Below the pieces are notes generated by a model. That model searched no databases. It was not told the origin of the DNA and was given only the letters and a program-made list of their open reading frames with translations. From Dichomitus squalens LYAD-421 SS1 (Eukaryota > Basidiomycota > Agaricomycetes > Polyporales > Polyporaceae), in contig NW_006766884.1 of assembly GCF_000275845.1 (NCBI RefSeq), positions 811,739 to 875,738 of the forward strand: 64,000 nucleotides of DNA, written 5' to 3'. Position numbers and translations under genes: made by a program. Shown in pieces: positions 13,165 to 24,139 of the stretch; position 1 is the first letter of the stretch; every line of letters begins with the position of its first letter.

Positions 13165-16100
13165 ATGTCTTCTTCCCCGACCGTCGCCGACCTATGCACT
13201 CAACTTCGACTGCTCCTCGAATCCTCTCCCGATGCCATATCAATCAACGAGATTCTTGCACGCGTAGACTCATTCGTACTAGAATGTTCTGCATCTCAAG
13301 AAGCAAGCACGCTCCTTTATCAGCTCGAAGTCGAGCTCGAAGCAGTTTACGACGAAGTCCTCTGCCATGCCTTGTTTCCTCGAGTTGAACTTTTCCTTGC
13401 ATTCCTCTACCACCTGCGCCCGGTATTGCCATCAATTGCAATCATATCCACCTGGTTCGACCTTGTGCTTCGACCTACCTTACGAGAACCAAAGCTTCCG
13501 CTGCCGGCTGTGAACTATGCGAAAGAGCTCATCATCACTGCGCTCGACCCTGGAAACAACTTCAGCCATTCGGACGCAGAGGACGCGAATTCAGAGGCCG
13601 ACAAACAAAAGGAACGAGTAGGCGACTTTCGGAGGCGACTGGTAGATCTATACCTGTTGGATGCGTACAACGAAAGCTCCGGAGATGATGTTTTGGAGTG
13701 GGCGGAGCTAGATCAGGACCAACGAGAGAGGAAGGCCTGCTGGAAGTCTAATCTTGAGGATATCCTCGTCAGAATTGGACTCGAACGACCCAAGGTGAGC
13801 TTGCTCCAAAGTGTGACGCTACTTATAGTGGGTGACCGCCTTGCAGGATTTCTTTACCGAACTATATCACTGCTTCATCCTGCCGATATCTCGTCTACAA
13901 CTCCTCACTCTCCTCAATGCATACACCTCGCACCCTCATTTCCCAGCACATGCGGACGTCCTAGCATCACACCCCCTCATGACCTCACTATTGCACTCCC
14001 TCATCTTTGACAACTCCTCCACGGTCTGCACTATTGCATTGACTATCCTTAGCAAGCTCCTACCTGTATTCGCCGTCAAGGCCTCCGGTCACCTGAAGAG
14101 CCTTTTGCCCCTTCTGCTCGTTGTTCTTGCACGCATTCTCTGCTGGAAAGAACGCCCACCATGGACTCCACTGCTCCCTGCATCTCCTGAAACGGATGAC
14201 ACTGATGCTGAGGATGCAGCGGCATCCGGCGACGACGGTCTGAACCCTCGTGAAGGCGCACGTCCACTTCCTATACGCGAGGACCTCGACTGGACACGGC
14301 TGGAGCTGACGTTTGACGGCGCACCATCGGGTGCGCCATCTGTCCATCGCTACTTCACGTTCCTGTACTACCTCTTCCCGTGCAATACCATACGGTTCCT
14401 CCGTTTCCCTGTCAAGTATCTGAACGACAGCGGGCTTGAAAGCGTGTACGCGTTGGACTGGGATGCCGCGCTCGACGAAGAGAAGGTCCGGAGCAAGAGC
14501 GAGGTGAGCAGTGCTGACATTCATGTTCGATGATCCATGAGCCGACTTCGTCTACCTCCATGTGATTATAGCGACTGTTGCGCGGGCACGTCCTACACCC
14601 GCTACTGATCTGGCGCGAGCCGCAAGAGGAGCTCGAGAAGCCGGACTTCTGGTCGAATTACGACATCCCACAGATCGTGGGCGGCGCAACTATGCTCGAC
14701 GTGCGCAACGCCGCCCTGGGGCTGCGCCAACAAGAGCAGCAGGGACCGCAACCCGTCGGTGCTTCCCAGCCTTCCGAGCAACCTCCATCTCCACAGTACG
14801 AAAGGGCATCTCGGCCGCCATCCATCGCCGAGCCCATGTCACTCGTTGCGGAGGCTGAGGGTGGTGTGGATGCCGCCGCACCGCTGTCATCGTCAGTGGA
14901 GACCGTCCATCTAGGGCCAGAATTGCACTCACCGGACACGCCTGCGGCAGCGGCTCCCGTGCGGCTGAAGGTGTCGCTGTCGGAGATGGTGGCGACGTCA
15001 GTCGCGTTGCGGTCGGGTTTCGATGTCGAGATTGTGGACGCGCCGTCGGAGTGGTCGACTACGTTGTTTCCCCTCCAGCCCCGGACGCGCTCGCCGTCGC
15101 GCAACGATGGCGAATCGCCACAGCCTCGGGAAGAGGGCGGTGAGCCGTCTCCTGGTCCCACGCCGTCAGACAAGGCGACGCAAGGGGATGGGACCGTGCC
15201 CGCGCACGTCGCGCAGGCTATATCGGCGCTGCAGCGGGAGATTCTGCTCCTCCGGAACGACCTGAACCTCGAACTGTGGACAGCGCGCGAGAATGTGGCG
15301 CATATCGGACGGCTGTATAAGGACCGTGTGTTGTCGCGGAACGAGGAGGCCGAACGGCAGGGTCTGGTGCGTTTCTACGTTGTGTACGCTATCGAACCAA
15401 CTCACTGAGCGCTACCGTAGCACAACAAGCTGAAGGAGTACAAACACATGGTCACGCGTCTGAGGCGGGAGCTGAAGGAAGAGAAGGACCAAGCGGTTAC
15501 ACAGCGGCTGCGGTACACGGACTGGAACAGGGAGCTGCAGGATAGGATTGCGGCGCTCCGTGCCGAGAAGAAGAAATGGACGAGCGAAGCTGCGTCAATG
15601 CGTGCTGCGGAGAAGGAAGCGAAAGTGAGCATCGCCTGAAACTGGTTCTTGCAATCGGTGGCTCATGCTGGGGATGTGTTCAGGACACGTTCGCTGCGCA
15701 GGGCAAGCTTTTGGCAGACGCCAATCAACTGGTGTTCCGCCTCGAGACACAGATAAAGGAGAACGCGCATAAAGTGGATCGGCTGCACGACTACGAGACG
15801 CAGATTGACCAACTGATCAAGCTGCAGCGGCTATGGTGACCAGTGCTCGGCAGTGTATTATCTGTTCGTATTCCGCTTACATGGACACTGGCACAGGGAA
15901 TCGGACGTGCAGAAGCTGAACGATAGCAAGGAGTATCTCACCGCCTTTGCGAGCAAGTACCGGAAGATGGAACTTCGGCTGGAAGCATATGAGAAGACAC
16001 TTGGCCAGATGGACGCAAGTGCCGCGTGAGTGTCCTACAATTGACAGAAACATCGAGCAACTGATTGTCCCGATGACAGTGTTCAACGGCAACAAATTCT

Positions 16101-16380
16101 CGTTCTCGAGAGCGAAGTCAAACATTGCAAGAAACAGCTAGAAACGGCGCGGCGGAGTTCGGTGCATAATGCACATGCTGCTTTGCCCACCGAGTTGGTG
16201 AAAGCGCGGGAAACGCATGAGCGGCTCAGAAGGGAGAACGACGAGTTGCGAGAAGAAGTAGAAGAGCTGAATGCTATGGTGGAGGAGCTGAAGGGCAAGG
16301 TGAGCGGGCGGACAGGCCTCATAGGATCGCCGCGAGTAGGGTCGCCGATCTCGCCGCGGTCGTCGCCGCCGCGACCTTGA
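13165..16380 (+). CDS. TSC1: Hamartin (TSC1) homologue
   Basis: Seven exons: 13165-13794, 13847-14503, 14572-15366, 15421-15624, 15684-15835, 15897-16025, 16080-16380; 955 aa. Hamartin scaffolds the TSC1-TSC2 complex that switches off Rheb and so restrains TORC1. Seen: an N-terminal all-helical repeat region (LFLAFLYHLRPVLPSIAIIS, DFFTELYHCFILPISRLQLL, then TIALTILSKLLPVFAVKA); the fungal hamartin motif SVHRYFTFLYYLFPCNTIRFLR; a low-complexity Ser/Pro linker encoded around 14700-15200; and a long C-terminal coiled coil (about residue 620 onward) ending ELKGKVSGRTGLIG. The layout matches the hamartin family. No TSC2 gene is in this window. The name rests on the N-terminal pattern plus architecture. 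Confidence 0.8.
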
Positions 16381-16446
16381 TATCTAGCGCTCTGTAATAG
16401 TTGCACCCAATAAGGAAAGTGAGGTAGAACGTCGTAGAAGAGGATG

Positions 16447-16522
16447 GAAGGTTCGCGCTGAGGACGAGACGAGGACACGGGCGCCTGGCCGCATTGGTAG
16501 AGAAAGACGGAAGGTTCTCGAA
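16447..16522 (+). promoter_or_regulatory. Heat-shock elements upstream of HSP90
   Basis: A perfect three-unit element GAAggTTCtcGAA lies at 16510-16522 and a two-unit GAAggTTC at about 16447-16454, 110-190 bp ahead of the HSP90 ATG. Alternating GAA/TTC units with 2-nt spacers are the binding sites of the heat-shock factor trimer, so heat induction of the next gene is expected. Confidence 0.75.
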
Positions 16523-16633
16523 TGGCGAGGCGAGGCAAGTACATAAACCGTCTGCAGCCCTCTGCCCGCTCTCCAGATCTGCTCAATCTTTGTCCCACAT
16601 CTCGTCTTTCCCTCACGACCCTCACGCTCAAAA

Positions 16634-19011
16634 ATGGCCTCTGAAAGCTTTGGCTTCCAGGCTGAGATCAGCCAGCTGCTCGACCTCATCATCAGTGCGT
16701 ACCTGCCTTATTCGTTATGTCCTAGAACAAGCCTCTCATACGCCTTACCGCAGATACCTTCTACTCCAACAAGGAGATTTTCCTTCGTGAACTCATCTCC
16801 AACGCGTCCGATGCCCTCGACAAGATCCGTTACGCGTCCCTCACGGATCCCTCTGTCCTTGACACGGGCAAGGACCTTGTCATCAAAATCATCCCCGACA
16901 AAGAGAACAAGATCCTCTCCATCATTGATACCGGTATCGGTATGACCAAGGCCGACCTCGTCAACAACCTTGGTACTATCGCCAAGTCCGGTACAAAGGT
17001 AATTTTCAGTGTATTCAGTAGTAACTGAGGGGAATCGTTAACATTTTGCGCAGGGTTTCATGGAGGCGCTCCAGTCTGGCGCCGACATCTCCATGATTGG
17101 CCAGTTCGGTGTCGGTTTCTACTCCGCTTACCTCGTCGCGGAGCGCGTGCAGGTCATCTCGAAGCACAACGACGACGAGCAGTACATCTGGGAGTCTGCG
17201 GCCGGCGGCACCTTCACCATCACCCCCGATACCATTAACCCCCCTCTTGGCCGTGGTACCGAGATTCGCCTCTACCTCAAGGAGGACCAGACTGAGTACC
17301 TCGAGGAGAAGCGCATCAAGGAGATCGTCAAGAAACACTCCGAGTTCATCTCCTACCCCATCCAGTTGGCGGTGACTAAGGAGGTGGAGAAGGCAAGTAA
17401 TCATTCGGCTGCCTGCGCGCTTTTGGGATGTTTCTGACCGGTCAATTGTAGGAGGTCGAGGACGAGGAGGAAGTCGCCGAGGACAAGGAGGAGTCCAAGG
17501 TTGAGGAGGTCGAGGACGAGGAGAAGCCCAAGGAGAAGAAGACCAAGAAGATCAAGGAGAAGGAGGTCACGACCGAGGAGCTCAACAAGACGAAGCCTAT
17601 CTGGACGCGCAACCCTTCAGACATCACCCAAGAGGAGTACGCGGCGTTTTACAAGAGCTTGACCAACGACTGGGAGGATCACCTGGCTGTCAAGCACTTC
17701 TCGGTCGAAGGTCAGCTCGAGTTCAAGGCTATTCTCTTCGTCCCCAAGCGGTGCGTAGTCTCGCGATCAGCGTTGCCACTCTCAAACTGACGGGCATCTC
17801 ACAGCGCACCCTTTGACCTCTTCGAGTCGAAGAAGAAGCGCAACAACATCAAGCTCTACGTCCGCCGTGTCTTCATCATGGATGACTGCGAGGACCTCAT
17901 CCCCGAGTACCTCAACTTCATCAAGGGTATCGTCGACTCGGAGGATCTTCCGCTCAACATTTCGCGTGAGACGCTCCAGCAGAACAAGATCCTCAAGGTC
18001 ATCCGCAAGAACCTGGTCAAGAAGTCACTTGACCTCTTCTCCGAGATCGCAGAGGACAAGGACAACTTCAACAAGTTCTACGAGGCGTTCGGCAAGAACA
18101 TCAAGCTCGGTATTCACGAGGATGCCCAGAACCGTAGCAAGCTTGCCGAGTTCTTGCGCTTCTACACGACGAAGTCTACCGAGGAGTTGACTTCGCTCAA
18201 GGGTGAGTGGTTGTCGACATTTCTTTCGCGTTCATGACGCTAACTTGCATCTTCAGACTACATCACTCGCATGCCCGAGGTCCAGAAGAACGTCTACTAC
18301 CTCACTGGCGAGTCGCTCTCCGCTGTCAAGGACTCTCCTTTCCTCGAGGTCCTCAAGAAGAAGGGCTTCGAGGTTCTCCTCCTCGTCGACCCCATCGACG
18401 AGTACGCCATCACTCAGCTCAAGGAGTTCGAGGGCCACAAGCTCGTTTGCGTGTCGAAGGAAGGTCTCGAGCTCGAGGAGACTGAGGAGGAGAAGAAGGC
18501 GCGTGAGGAGGAGGCCAAGCAGTTTGAAGACCTGTGCAAGGCGGTGAAGGACGCGCTCGGCGACAAGGTCGAGAAGGTCGTCGTCTCGAACCGTATCACA
18601 GACTCGCCCTGCGTTCTCGTCACCGGCCAATTCGGCTGGTCGTCGAACATGGAGCGTATCATGAAGGCGCAAGCACTCCGTGACTCTTCGATGTCGTCGT
18701 ACATGGCGTCGAAGAAGACCCTCGAACTCAACCCCCACAACCCCATCGTCAAGGAGCTCAAGCGGAAGGTTGCAGAGGACAAGGCGGACAAGTCCGTCCG
18801 CGACCTCACCTACCTCCTCTTCGAGACCGCTCTCCTTACCTCCGGTTTCTCGCTCGACGACCCCACGTCATTCGCGAAGCGCATCCACCGCATGATCGCT
18901 CTCGGTCTCGACGTTGACGAGGAGGAGTCCCAGCCTGTGGCGGCGCCAACGAGCACTGAGACTCCCGCAGCTGAGGCTGCGGCGACCTCTGCGATGGAGG
19001 AGATCGACTAG
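16634..19011 (+). CDS. HSP90: Cytosolic HSP90 chaperone
   Basis: Six exons: 16634-16694, 16754-16998, 17054-17392, 17452-17750, 17805-18202, 18257-19011; 2097 nt, 698 aa. It is the ATP-dependent chaperone for kinases, receptors and HSF. Seen: GHKL ATPase motifs ([47 protein letters not shown]), a charged linker starting at the GC-AG intron ([16 protein letters not shown]), the middle domain ([20 protein letters not shown]; the catalytic-loop region [18 protein letters not shown]) and the C-terminal dimerisation domain. The end reads MEEID rather than the usual MEEVD that binds TPR co-chaperones. Intron 3 (17393-17451) uses a GC donor (AAG/GCAAGT). Promoter heat-shock elements are present. Confidence 0.97.
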
Positions 19012-19326
19012 AGGACACGCGCGTTTCTTCTTGATGCCTCTGGGGTTACGGTCGATACGCTACGCAGTTTACATTCATCTGTATATTAGACTATCTGTCG
19101 AGCATTGCTGTCTTGTTGCATCTCATACACTCATCACCTACGGTAGCATCGCAATAGCATTCCCTTTGCTTCTCTGCTGGTCTCGTGTGACTTGTGCGGG
19201 TTAGTAGGCGTCGAGAAACAATCGTCCGTATCTGGCCATGCACGATGATAACAACGGAGCGCTCGAACTTATTGCATATCGTCCCTTCCGAAGTCTATTG
19301 TACACGTTCGGCACTTGGGCATTCGT
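19012..19326. other. Intergenic region between convergent genes
   Basis: 315 bp between the HSP90 stop and the methyltransferase stop; expected to hold both 3' UTRs. Nothing else seen. Confidence 0.4.
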
Positions 19327-20406
19327 CTACTTCTTCCTCCACAGGACGACGGTAGTCGTGTACGGGTACTCGAAGATCCCCTTGTCTTCGTCAATCCACT
19401 TCAAGATGTCCTTCTGTTTCAGAACTGAGTCGATATCATCGATGACCTTCTGCTTCTCATCCGGAGGAAGGATCGCAATGTAGCTCTTGCTGCACGCACG
19501 GTTGACGACGATGTCGCGGGTACCTTCCAGGACAAACTCGAATACTTCCTCTTCCGGCGGCTCGAAGTTTGCCTGATACCCAGGTGTCGAAAAGGTGGCA
19601 CGCCACAGGCCGAGACGGAATTGCGGTGTTCCGCTCTCGTGTGATTCATAGCGATCACGGAGCTGGGCAACCCACGCTGAGCGGTCTCTGAGGAGACGGG
19701 TTCAAATGGTGAGCTTAAGTCGCAGCGTGGGTAGCTTTGGAAGTGTTCACCTGTCCTCGAGGTTCCAAATGAGTGCGACGACCCCTCCTTGTTTGAGCAC
19801 TCGGGCGAACTCAACGGCCGCCTTGTTGTAGTCCGGGCACCAATGGTACGCCTGCGGGAAGTTTATATGAGCTACGGGCCCAACGAGCAATGAGCGAAGA
19901 CGTCGGGAGGACGAAATACGCACTTGAGCGATAACGATGAGATCGGCCCATCCGTCCTCGATGCCGGTCTCGTCAAACGTGCCCTCACGGATCGACACGC
20001 GCGGGTCCGTCACGGTCTTGGTGAACTGCTCGCGCATGCCCGCGCTGGGCTCGACGGCGCGGAGCTCATTCACGGCATGCGTCCAGTCGGGGTGCGCGAG
20101 CAGGGCGCGGGTGAAGATACCGGTGCCCGCGCCGAGCCTGTATGATCTCGTGAGCTATTCACCGGCATCGATGGCAACCAGGCGCGACGCGTACTCGACA
20201 ATGTTTAGCGGTCCGGATGTTTGAACAGCTTTGCGGATGTGCGCTATGGCACTGGGCTTGTAGGAGGGACGTGCGCTATTGACGGCAAACCGAAATGAGA
20301 TTCGCCGCTCTGGCATCTGAGTGCAAAGCATCGCATACCGATCATAGAGTTCATTCGTCCCGGCACCGAAGCCAGCTTGGGCGAGTGTATGCACCTTGGC
20401 GGACAT
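19327..20406 (-). CDS. Class I SAM-dependent methyltransferase
   Basis: Five exons: 20406-20339, 20275-20195, 20137-19924, 19851-19751, 19687-19327; 825 nt, 274 aa. Seen: the N-terminal block AQAGFGAGTNELYDRARPSY; motif I IVELGAGTGIFTRAL, split by intron 2; an acidic post-I strand in AVEPSAGMREQF; motif IV DLIVIAQAYHWCPD; and ARVLKQGGVVALIWNLED. This is the methyltransferase-11 layout common in fungi (TMT1/YHR209W-like proteins); small-molecule substrates are typical and the substrate here is unknown. The ATG at 20406 gives the usual N-terminus; an in-frame upstream ATG near 20484 remains possible. Confidence 0.88.
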
Positions 20407-21342
20407 CTCGACTGACAAGTGAGGTCTAGGAACGATGTGGGCGGTATGTTTGTGTGTAGATCTAAATTCAATGCAATCGATCAATAGCGATCACCTGGTT
20501 CCGGGAACATGCTTACCTCGCGCAGTTGCCTTGGGCAGCAGGTCTCGCGGCGTGAGCGATATGTGTACAGACATCCTCAAGTTTTCCCCTTTATGTATAT
20601 CGGCTGCCTGCGATAATGCAAACCCGGTGACGCCATACTTGGGCTGTTGATATCTACAGGCCGAGGGCGTCCGACGCCGAAGACTGCTACAGCAATAATT
20701 AGACCAATGGTGTGAGATGCTGGGATATTCTCGTGACCCAAATGTGCAATCGTCCGAGTCAGAGCAGGTTCCGTCCCACACCGGGGGCAATCCGCCGTGT
20801 AACGCAAAGTGGGATTGCTATTGCATAGGCAGAACGTGAGATCTTCGTCCTGGTGCGCTACGTAGCGGGTCAAGACTTTTTTGCCGCTCAAAAGTTCTTC
20901 GGTTAGGTCCGTTAGGTTTTGAGTTCGGGTTTGGGTTCGGGCGGTAACAACACCTTTTCCCCCAGAGGGGAGCTGCCGCCTGTATTAATCGCGCGAACGA
21001 GGCTTTAGAGTGCCTGCCTGAGTGCTACCGGCTTGAGGGACCCCCGAGCGCAGCGAGGGAGGGGAGGGAGCACGAATGGCGGGTCCTCTTCGCGCAAACC
21101 CCAAGACCTCACTTCAAGCGCCTGACCACGAAATTTGGAACTTTTTGATATACATAAACTACTTAGAAATCGACTTGCTATAGCAACGCTATGGTCCCGC
21201 TATGGGGCCGCCAATAGCGCACTGGGACGAAGACCGATGTTCCCAGCGCACCAGGACGAAAAACTGACGTTATGCTCTATACAGTATAGCACATGTATTT
21301 GAAGCGGCGGCCAGACTACAAAAGGATGAGGACAAAAACGAA
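20407..21342. other. Intergenic region, GC-rich and low complexity in part
   Basis: About 940 bp without a supportable gene. Notable are G/T-rich direct repeats of GTTCGGGTTTGG type at 20915-20945, a purine-rich run around 21043-21075, and CTATAGC/CGCTATGG repeats at 21175-21200. A minus-strand frame at 20577-20891 has no domain. Confidence 0.4.
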
Positions 21343-21433
21343 CGACACCAGCAGGATTTGAACCTGCGCCCGCAGAGCGGAACAGATAATCGAGCATTCG
21401 AATCTGTCGCCTTAACCACTCGGCCATAGTGTC
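21343..21433 (-). tRNA. tRNA-Ser (CGA) with a 9-nt intron
   Basis: Read on the minus strand, the acceptor stem GACACTA pairs with TGGTGTC. The D-arm reads GCCGAGTGGTTAAGGC, and the anticodon stem ACAGA/TCTGT encloses TTCGAA, giving anticodon CGA. A 9-nt intron TGCTCGATT follows position 37. The long class II variable arm (CCGC..GCGG) and T-arm GCAGG TTCAAAT CCTGC are present. The long variable arm identifies serine. It decodes UCG. The 91-nt length includes the intron; the boundary could shift by a base. Confidence 0.92.
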
Positions 21434-21568
21434 TCCTGGTCATGTTCTAGCTTTTACCATCCTATGTGCTTGCTTCGTTGCTGATGAAGCTCAAGGTTTC
21501 GTAACCCTGGCAATGGGCTAAACTCCTTGACCACTGTCGACATTGTGTTCATTGACAAGATGTATAAC

Positions 21569-21618
21569 GGCCAGTTCGGATACCAGATTCTGAGCCAGAA
21601 TCCAGGTTCCGCCGGATT
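21569..21618 (-). repeat. 50-bp interspersed repeat, copy C (inverted)
   Basis: Starts GGCCAGTTCGGATACC and ends GGTTCCGCCGGATT. Reverse complement of the repeat seen at 22096-22145 and 22475-22524, with a few substitutions. Probably a transposable-element remnant. Confidence 0.8.
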
Positions 21619-21828
21619 CTGCACTGCATCTTCCATGCCGCCAGTACGGGCGTCTCCTGTCACCCTACTATATCGGGTAGTCACGGCGCTTGAGTCCTCT
21701 ATCTCTCGTCAGCTTTAGAAGTGGGTTATCGGGGGCGTATGAGAGCTTTATGATGTTGATGCCGTCTCTTTGAAGTCATATCTTGAGGAATATGCACAGA
21801 TAACACCCTTGGTACCTTTTCACCAAGT

Positions 21829-22145
21829 CAAATAACAGGTTCAGCCCAGCCATACAATGGAAAGCACCTGTCTCCAATACATACTCAGTCGAATCAGGAC
21901 ACGGTCCTCTTTTCCTTTAGCAGGGTACATTTATATACGTATAAGTGCTGTATAGCCATACATAGAGGCCAAAAGCAAGTGGACAATTTGCACCGTAGTC
22001 CCCGGCGTGCATCCGTGACTGCTGGTCACCTACAGCTGTCACTCAGTTAGTCACTCATCAGTCACAGTAGCGCTCGGACGGAGACTTTGGCTGGGAATCC
22101 GGCGGAACCTGGATTCCGGCTCAGAACCCGGTATCCGAACTGGCC
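21829..22145 (+). repeat. ~320-bp repeat, copy A
   Basis: Aligns by eye with 22203-22524. Shared blocks include CACTCATCA followed by TCAC.GTAGCGC, and the terminal 50-bp core (22096-22145) ending GTATCCGAACTGGCC. The two copies are well diverged, with substitutions and indels, so this is an old duplication or two insertions of one element. Confidence 0.65.
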
Positions 22146-22202
22146 CTAAATGCATGGACTATATTGACTAGTATTTGCCACAAAAATCCTGTCAGCTCAG
22201 TA

Positions 22203-22524
22203 AGTCAAATGATGGTTTGCTCCCCTCCATACAGCGGAAAGCAAACATCTCTAGTCCATCCCGAGCAGGGGAGTGCATGTGCCTCTGTGCTTTGAGCAAT
22301 ATGACACATGTATGTGTTTTGAGTGCCATCTCTCATTATATCCAGGCGAAAAGCGGGCGTACAACTTACACTACAGTGCCCGGCATGCCTGTTATTGCTA
22401 GTCACATCTGCTTGTCACTAGATCAGTCACTCATCAATCACGGTAGCGCCCAAGCGGAGGATGTGGTGCAGATTAATCTGGCGGAACCTGGATTCTGGCT
22501 CAGAATCCGGTATCCGAACTGGCC
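22203..22524 (+). repeat. ~320-bp repeat, copy B
   Basis: Second copy of the repeat at 21829-22145. The 50-bp core is at 22475-22524. The TIR element begins 3 bp after its right end, so the element inserted next to or into this repeat. Confidence 0.65.
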
Positions 22525-22527
22525 ATA

Positions 22528-23222
22528 CTATCGCGACCCCAGTGTTCGGACAGACCCCAGTGTTCGGACAAACGACCGTATCTCCGTCATTGTCCACTCG
22601 ATAAACTTGCAAGTTGGAAGGTAGGTGCCCATATGTGTTCCAAATAAGCAGCAAAAAGAACTGAATTTATATCATAAGCCCTTGGGGCGATCTTGCGGAA
22701 GGGAGTGGTGCAACCCTTCCCTATCAAAGCTTCGGGAGTCTCGCTTCGTATCCCTCTTCGGGCGCTTCCATCCAAATTTCGTGTACGTATTTCTACCTAC
22801 GCATATTACTCACTACCCAATTTTCCGAGGCCTGCTCAGGGGAACACAGAGGAGAAACAAGAAGCAGCCCTCAAGGGCGTGACAATGCAGCCACAGTTTG
22901 ACTCTCCGACTTGCTCGGGATGCTCGGCTAAGGCTCATCAAGCTGGAGAACGGGGATTCCCCGAAGACCGGCAGGTGTCGGCAAGCGTGACAGATCGTGA
23001 CCTGCTGTGCGGAGAATTGTCCGAACACTGGGGTCAGGCCCTGTATATCCTGTCTCCATTGCTCGTATCTCCTTCAATATGTCTTATGTTTGGCACGTAG
23101 TCTATGCATATGCATCTCCTTTTGCATGCCAAAATTGAGCATTATCGGAGTACAGGAAAGTACATAAAACGAAGGGTTTTCGCAGCGGGCGCCTTTTTGT
23201 CCGAACACTGGGGTCGCGATAG
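22528..23222. mobile_element. 695-bp non-autonomous TIR element, Tc1/mariner style
   Basis: Perfect 25-bp terminal inverted repeats (22528-22552 and 23198-23222) begin CTATCGCGACCCC and are flanked on both sides by the dinucleotide TA, as in a TA target-site duplication. The inner 18 bp of the left repeat (GACCCCAGTGTTCGGACA) is repeated directly at 22553-22570 and again, inverted, at 23018-23035. There is no transposase frame inside, so this is a MITE-like element that would need a transposase from elsewhere. TA duplication with short TIRs points to the Tc1/mariner/pogo superfamily. Confidence 0.8.
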
Positions 23223-24139
23223 TAAGACTCAGCGATTTGTGGTTCTCCAATTCATCTCTCGACTCCATATTCATCGACTTGCATCGCTCGTAGGTGAGGC
23301 CGCTGTCGCCCCCTTCTAGGTATCCGATCTGCCATTGCAATACATGGTATGCCGCTTGATTCGTGTGCGTCAAGCAATACCAATACTGAGGGGTTCTTCT
23401 AGACCTACAAACGGACATCATACGTTTCCTGCTGGCCTAATGCAGCACTGTAGATGCTTACGGAACTCGATATCCTAGGCTGAGATGTTGAATGTCATGT
23501 CATTGCACAGGCGGCGTCGTGTGCGCCGCGGAACGCCGGCTCTGGTTTCCCAGCATCCTTCCGCCGGAAGACGGCTGTCCGGCATGCAGTGTTCTTACCG
23601 GGGCATTTTTGCATTGCAGCATATCATGATCAGCTGTGCATCCGTGTTCCGCATGTTAGGCCGTGTGATGGTTGACGAGCAACTGCGACTGAGAAGTGAT
23701 GCACATCCTTGACAGCTGCCCGACGTGATGGTAAGTCAAAATAGCATCCCTGAGAACTGATAGCTATACTTACATCACGAATAGCGTGTCACTGTGGCGA
23801 ATAGGGCAAAGCCCGAGTCCCTGGACACAGTGCACGATTAGCAGTCTACGGGCGCGTTACAAAGGAGGACCGCTCAATCTAGTAACTCAGAAGCGCGAGC
23901 GGGTCGGACCAGATATAGGCGTTTGCCTTGTGAAACGTTATGTTCGAAGTGCGAATGATGTGTCCATGTAAATGGCGCGGACATATTACCGCTGGCTTGG
24001 GAATCTGACAGCGCATTGTTCAGGAACTTCTCGACAGAGCCCACGCCGGCGCTGCCTAGCAGCACTTATACTCGCGCCCTCCCGCAAATCGCACCTTGTT
24101 GGCCTTGATGGTCGGCCCTCGTTCTAATTCTCACCAAAC

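Larger units (their letters stand above)
21434..24139. other. Gene-poor, repeat-bearing tract
   Basis: 2.7 kb with no supportable protein gene. It contains three copies of a 50-bp repeat, two diverged ~320-bp direct repeats and a short TIR element, listed separately. Remaining frames are short and lack domains. It sits between the tRNA gene and the DUF6533 pair. Confidence 0.6.

Noticed and set aside
20577..20891. Minus-strand frame with several Cys residues as a small zinc protein
   Set aside because: Cys spacing matches no finger, codon use is poor, and it cannot be spliced to neighbours.
22175..22624. 149-codon frame across the repeat and TIR element as a protein
   Set aside because: It runs through repeat B and the left TIR with its tandem 18-bp units; no domain, so a chance frame.
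21434..24139. CRISPR-like array or prokaryotic island
   Set aside because: Repeats are few, unevenly spaced and in mixed orientation, and the surrounding genes are plainly eukaryotic.
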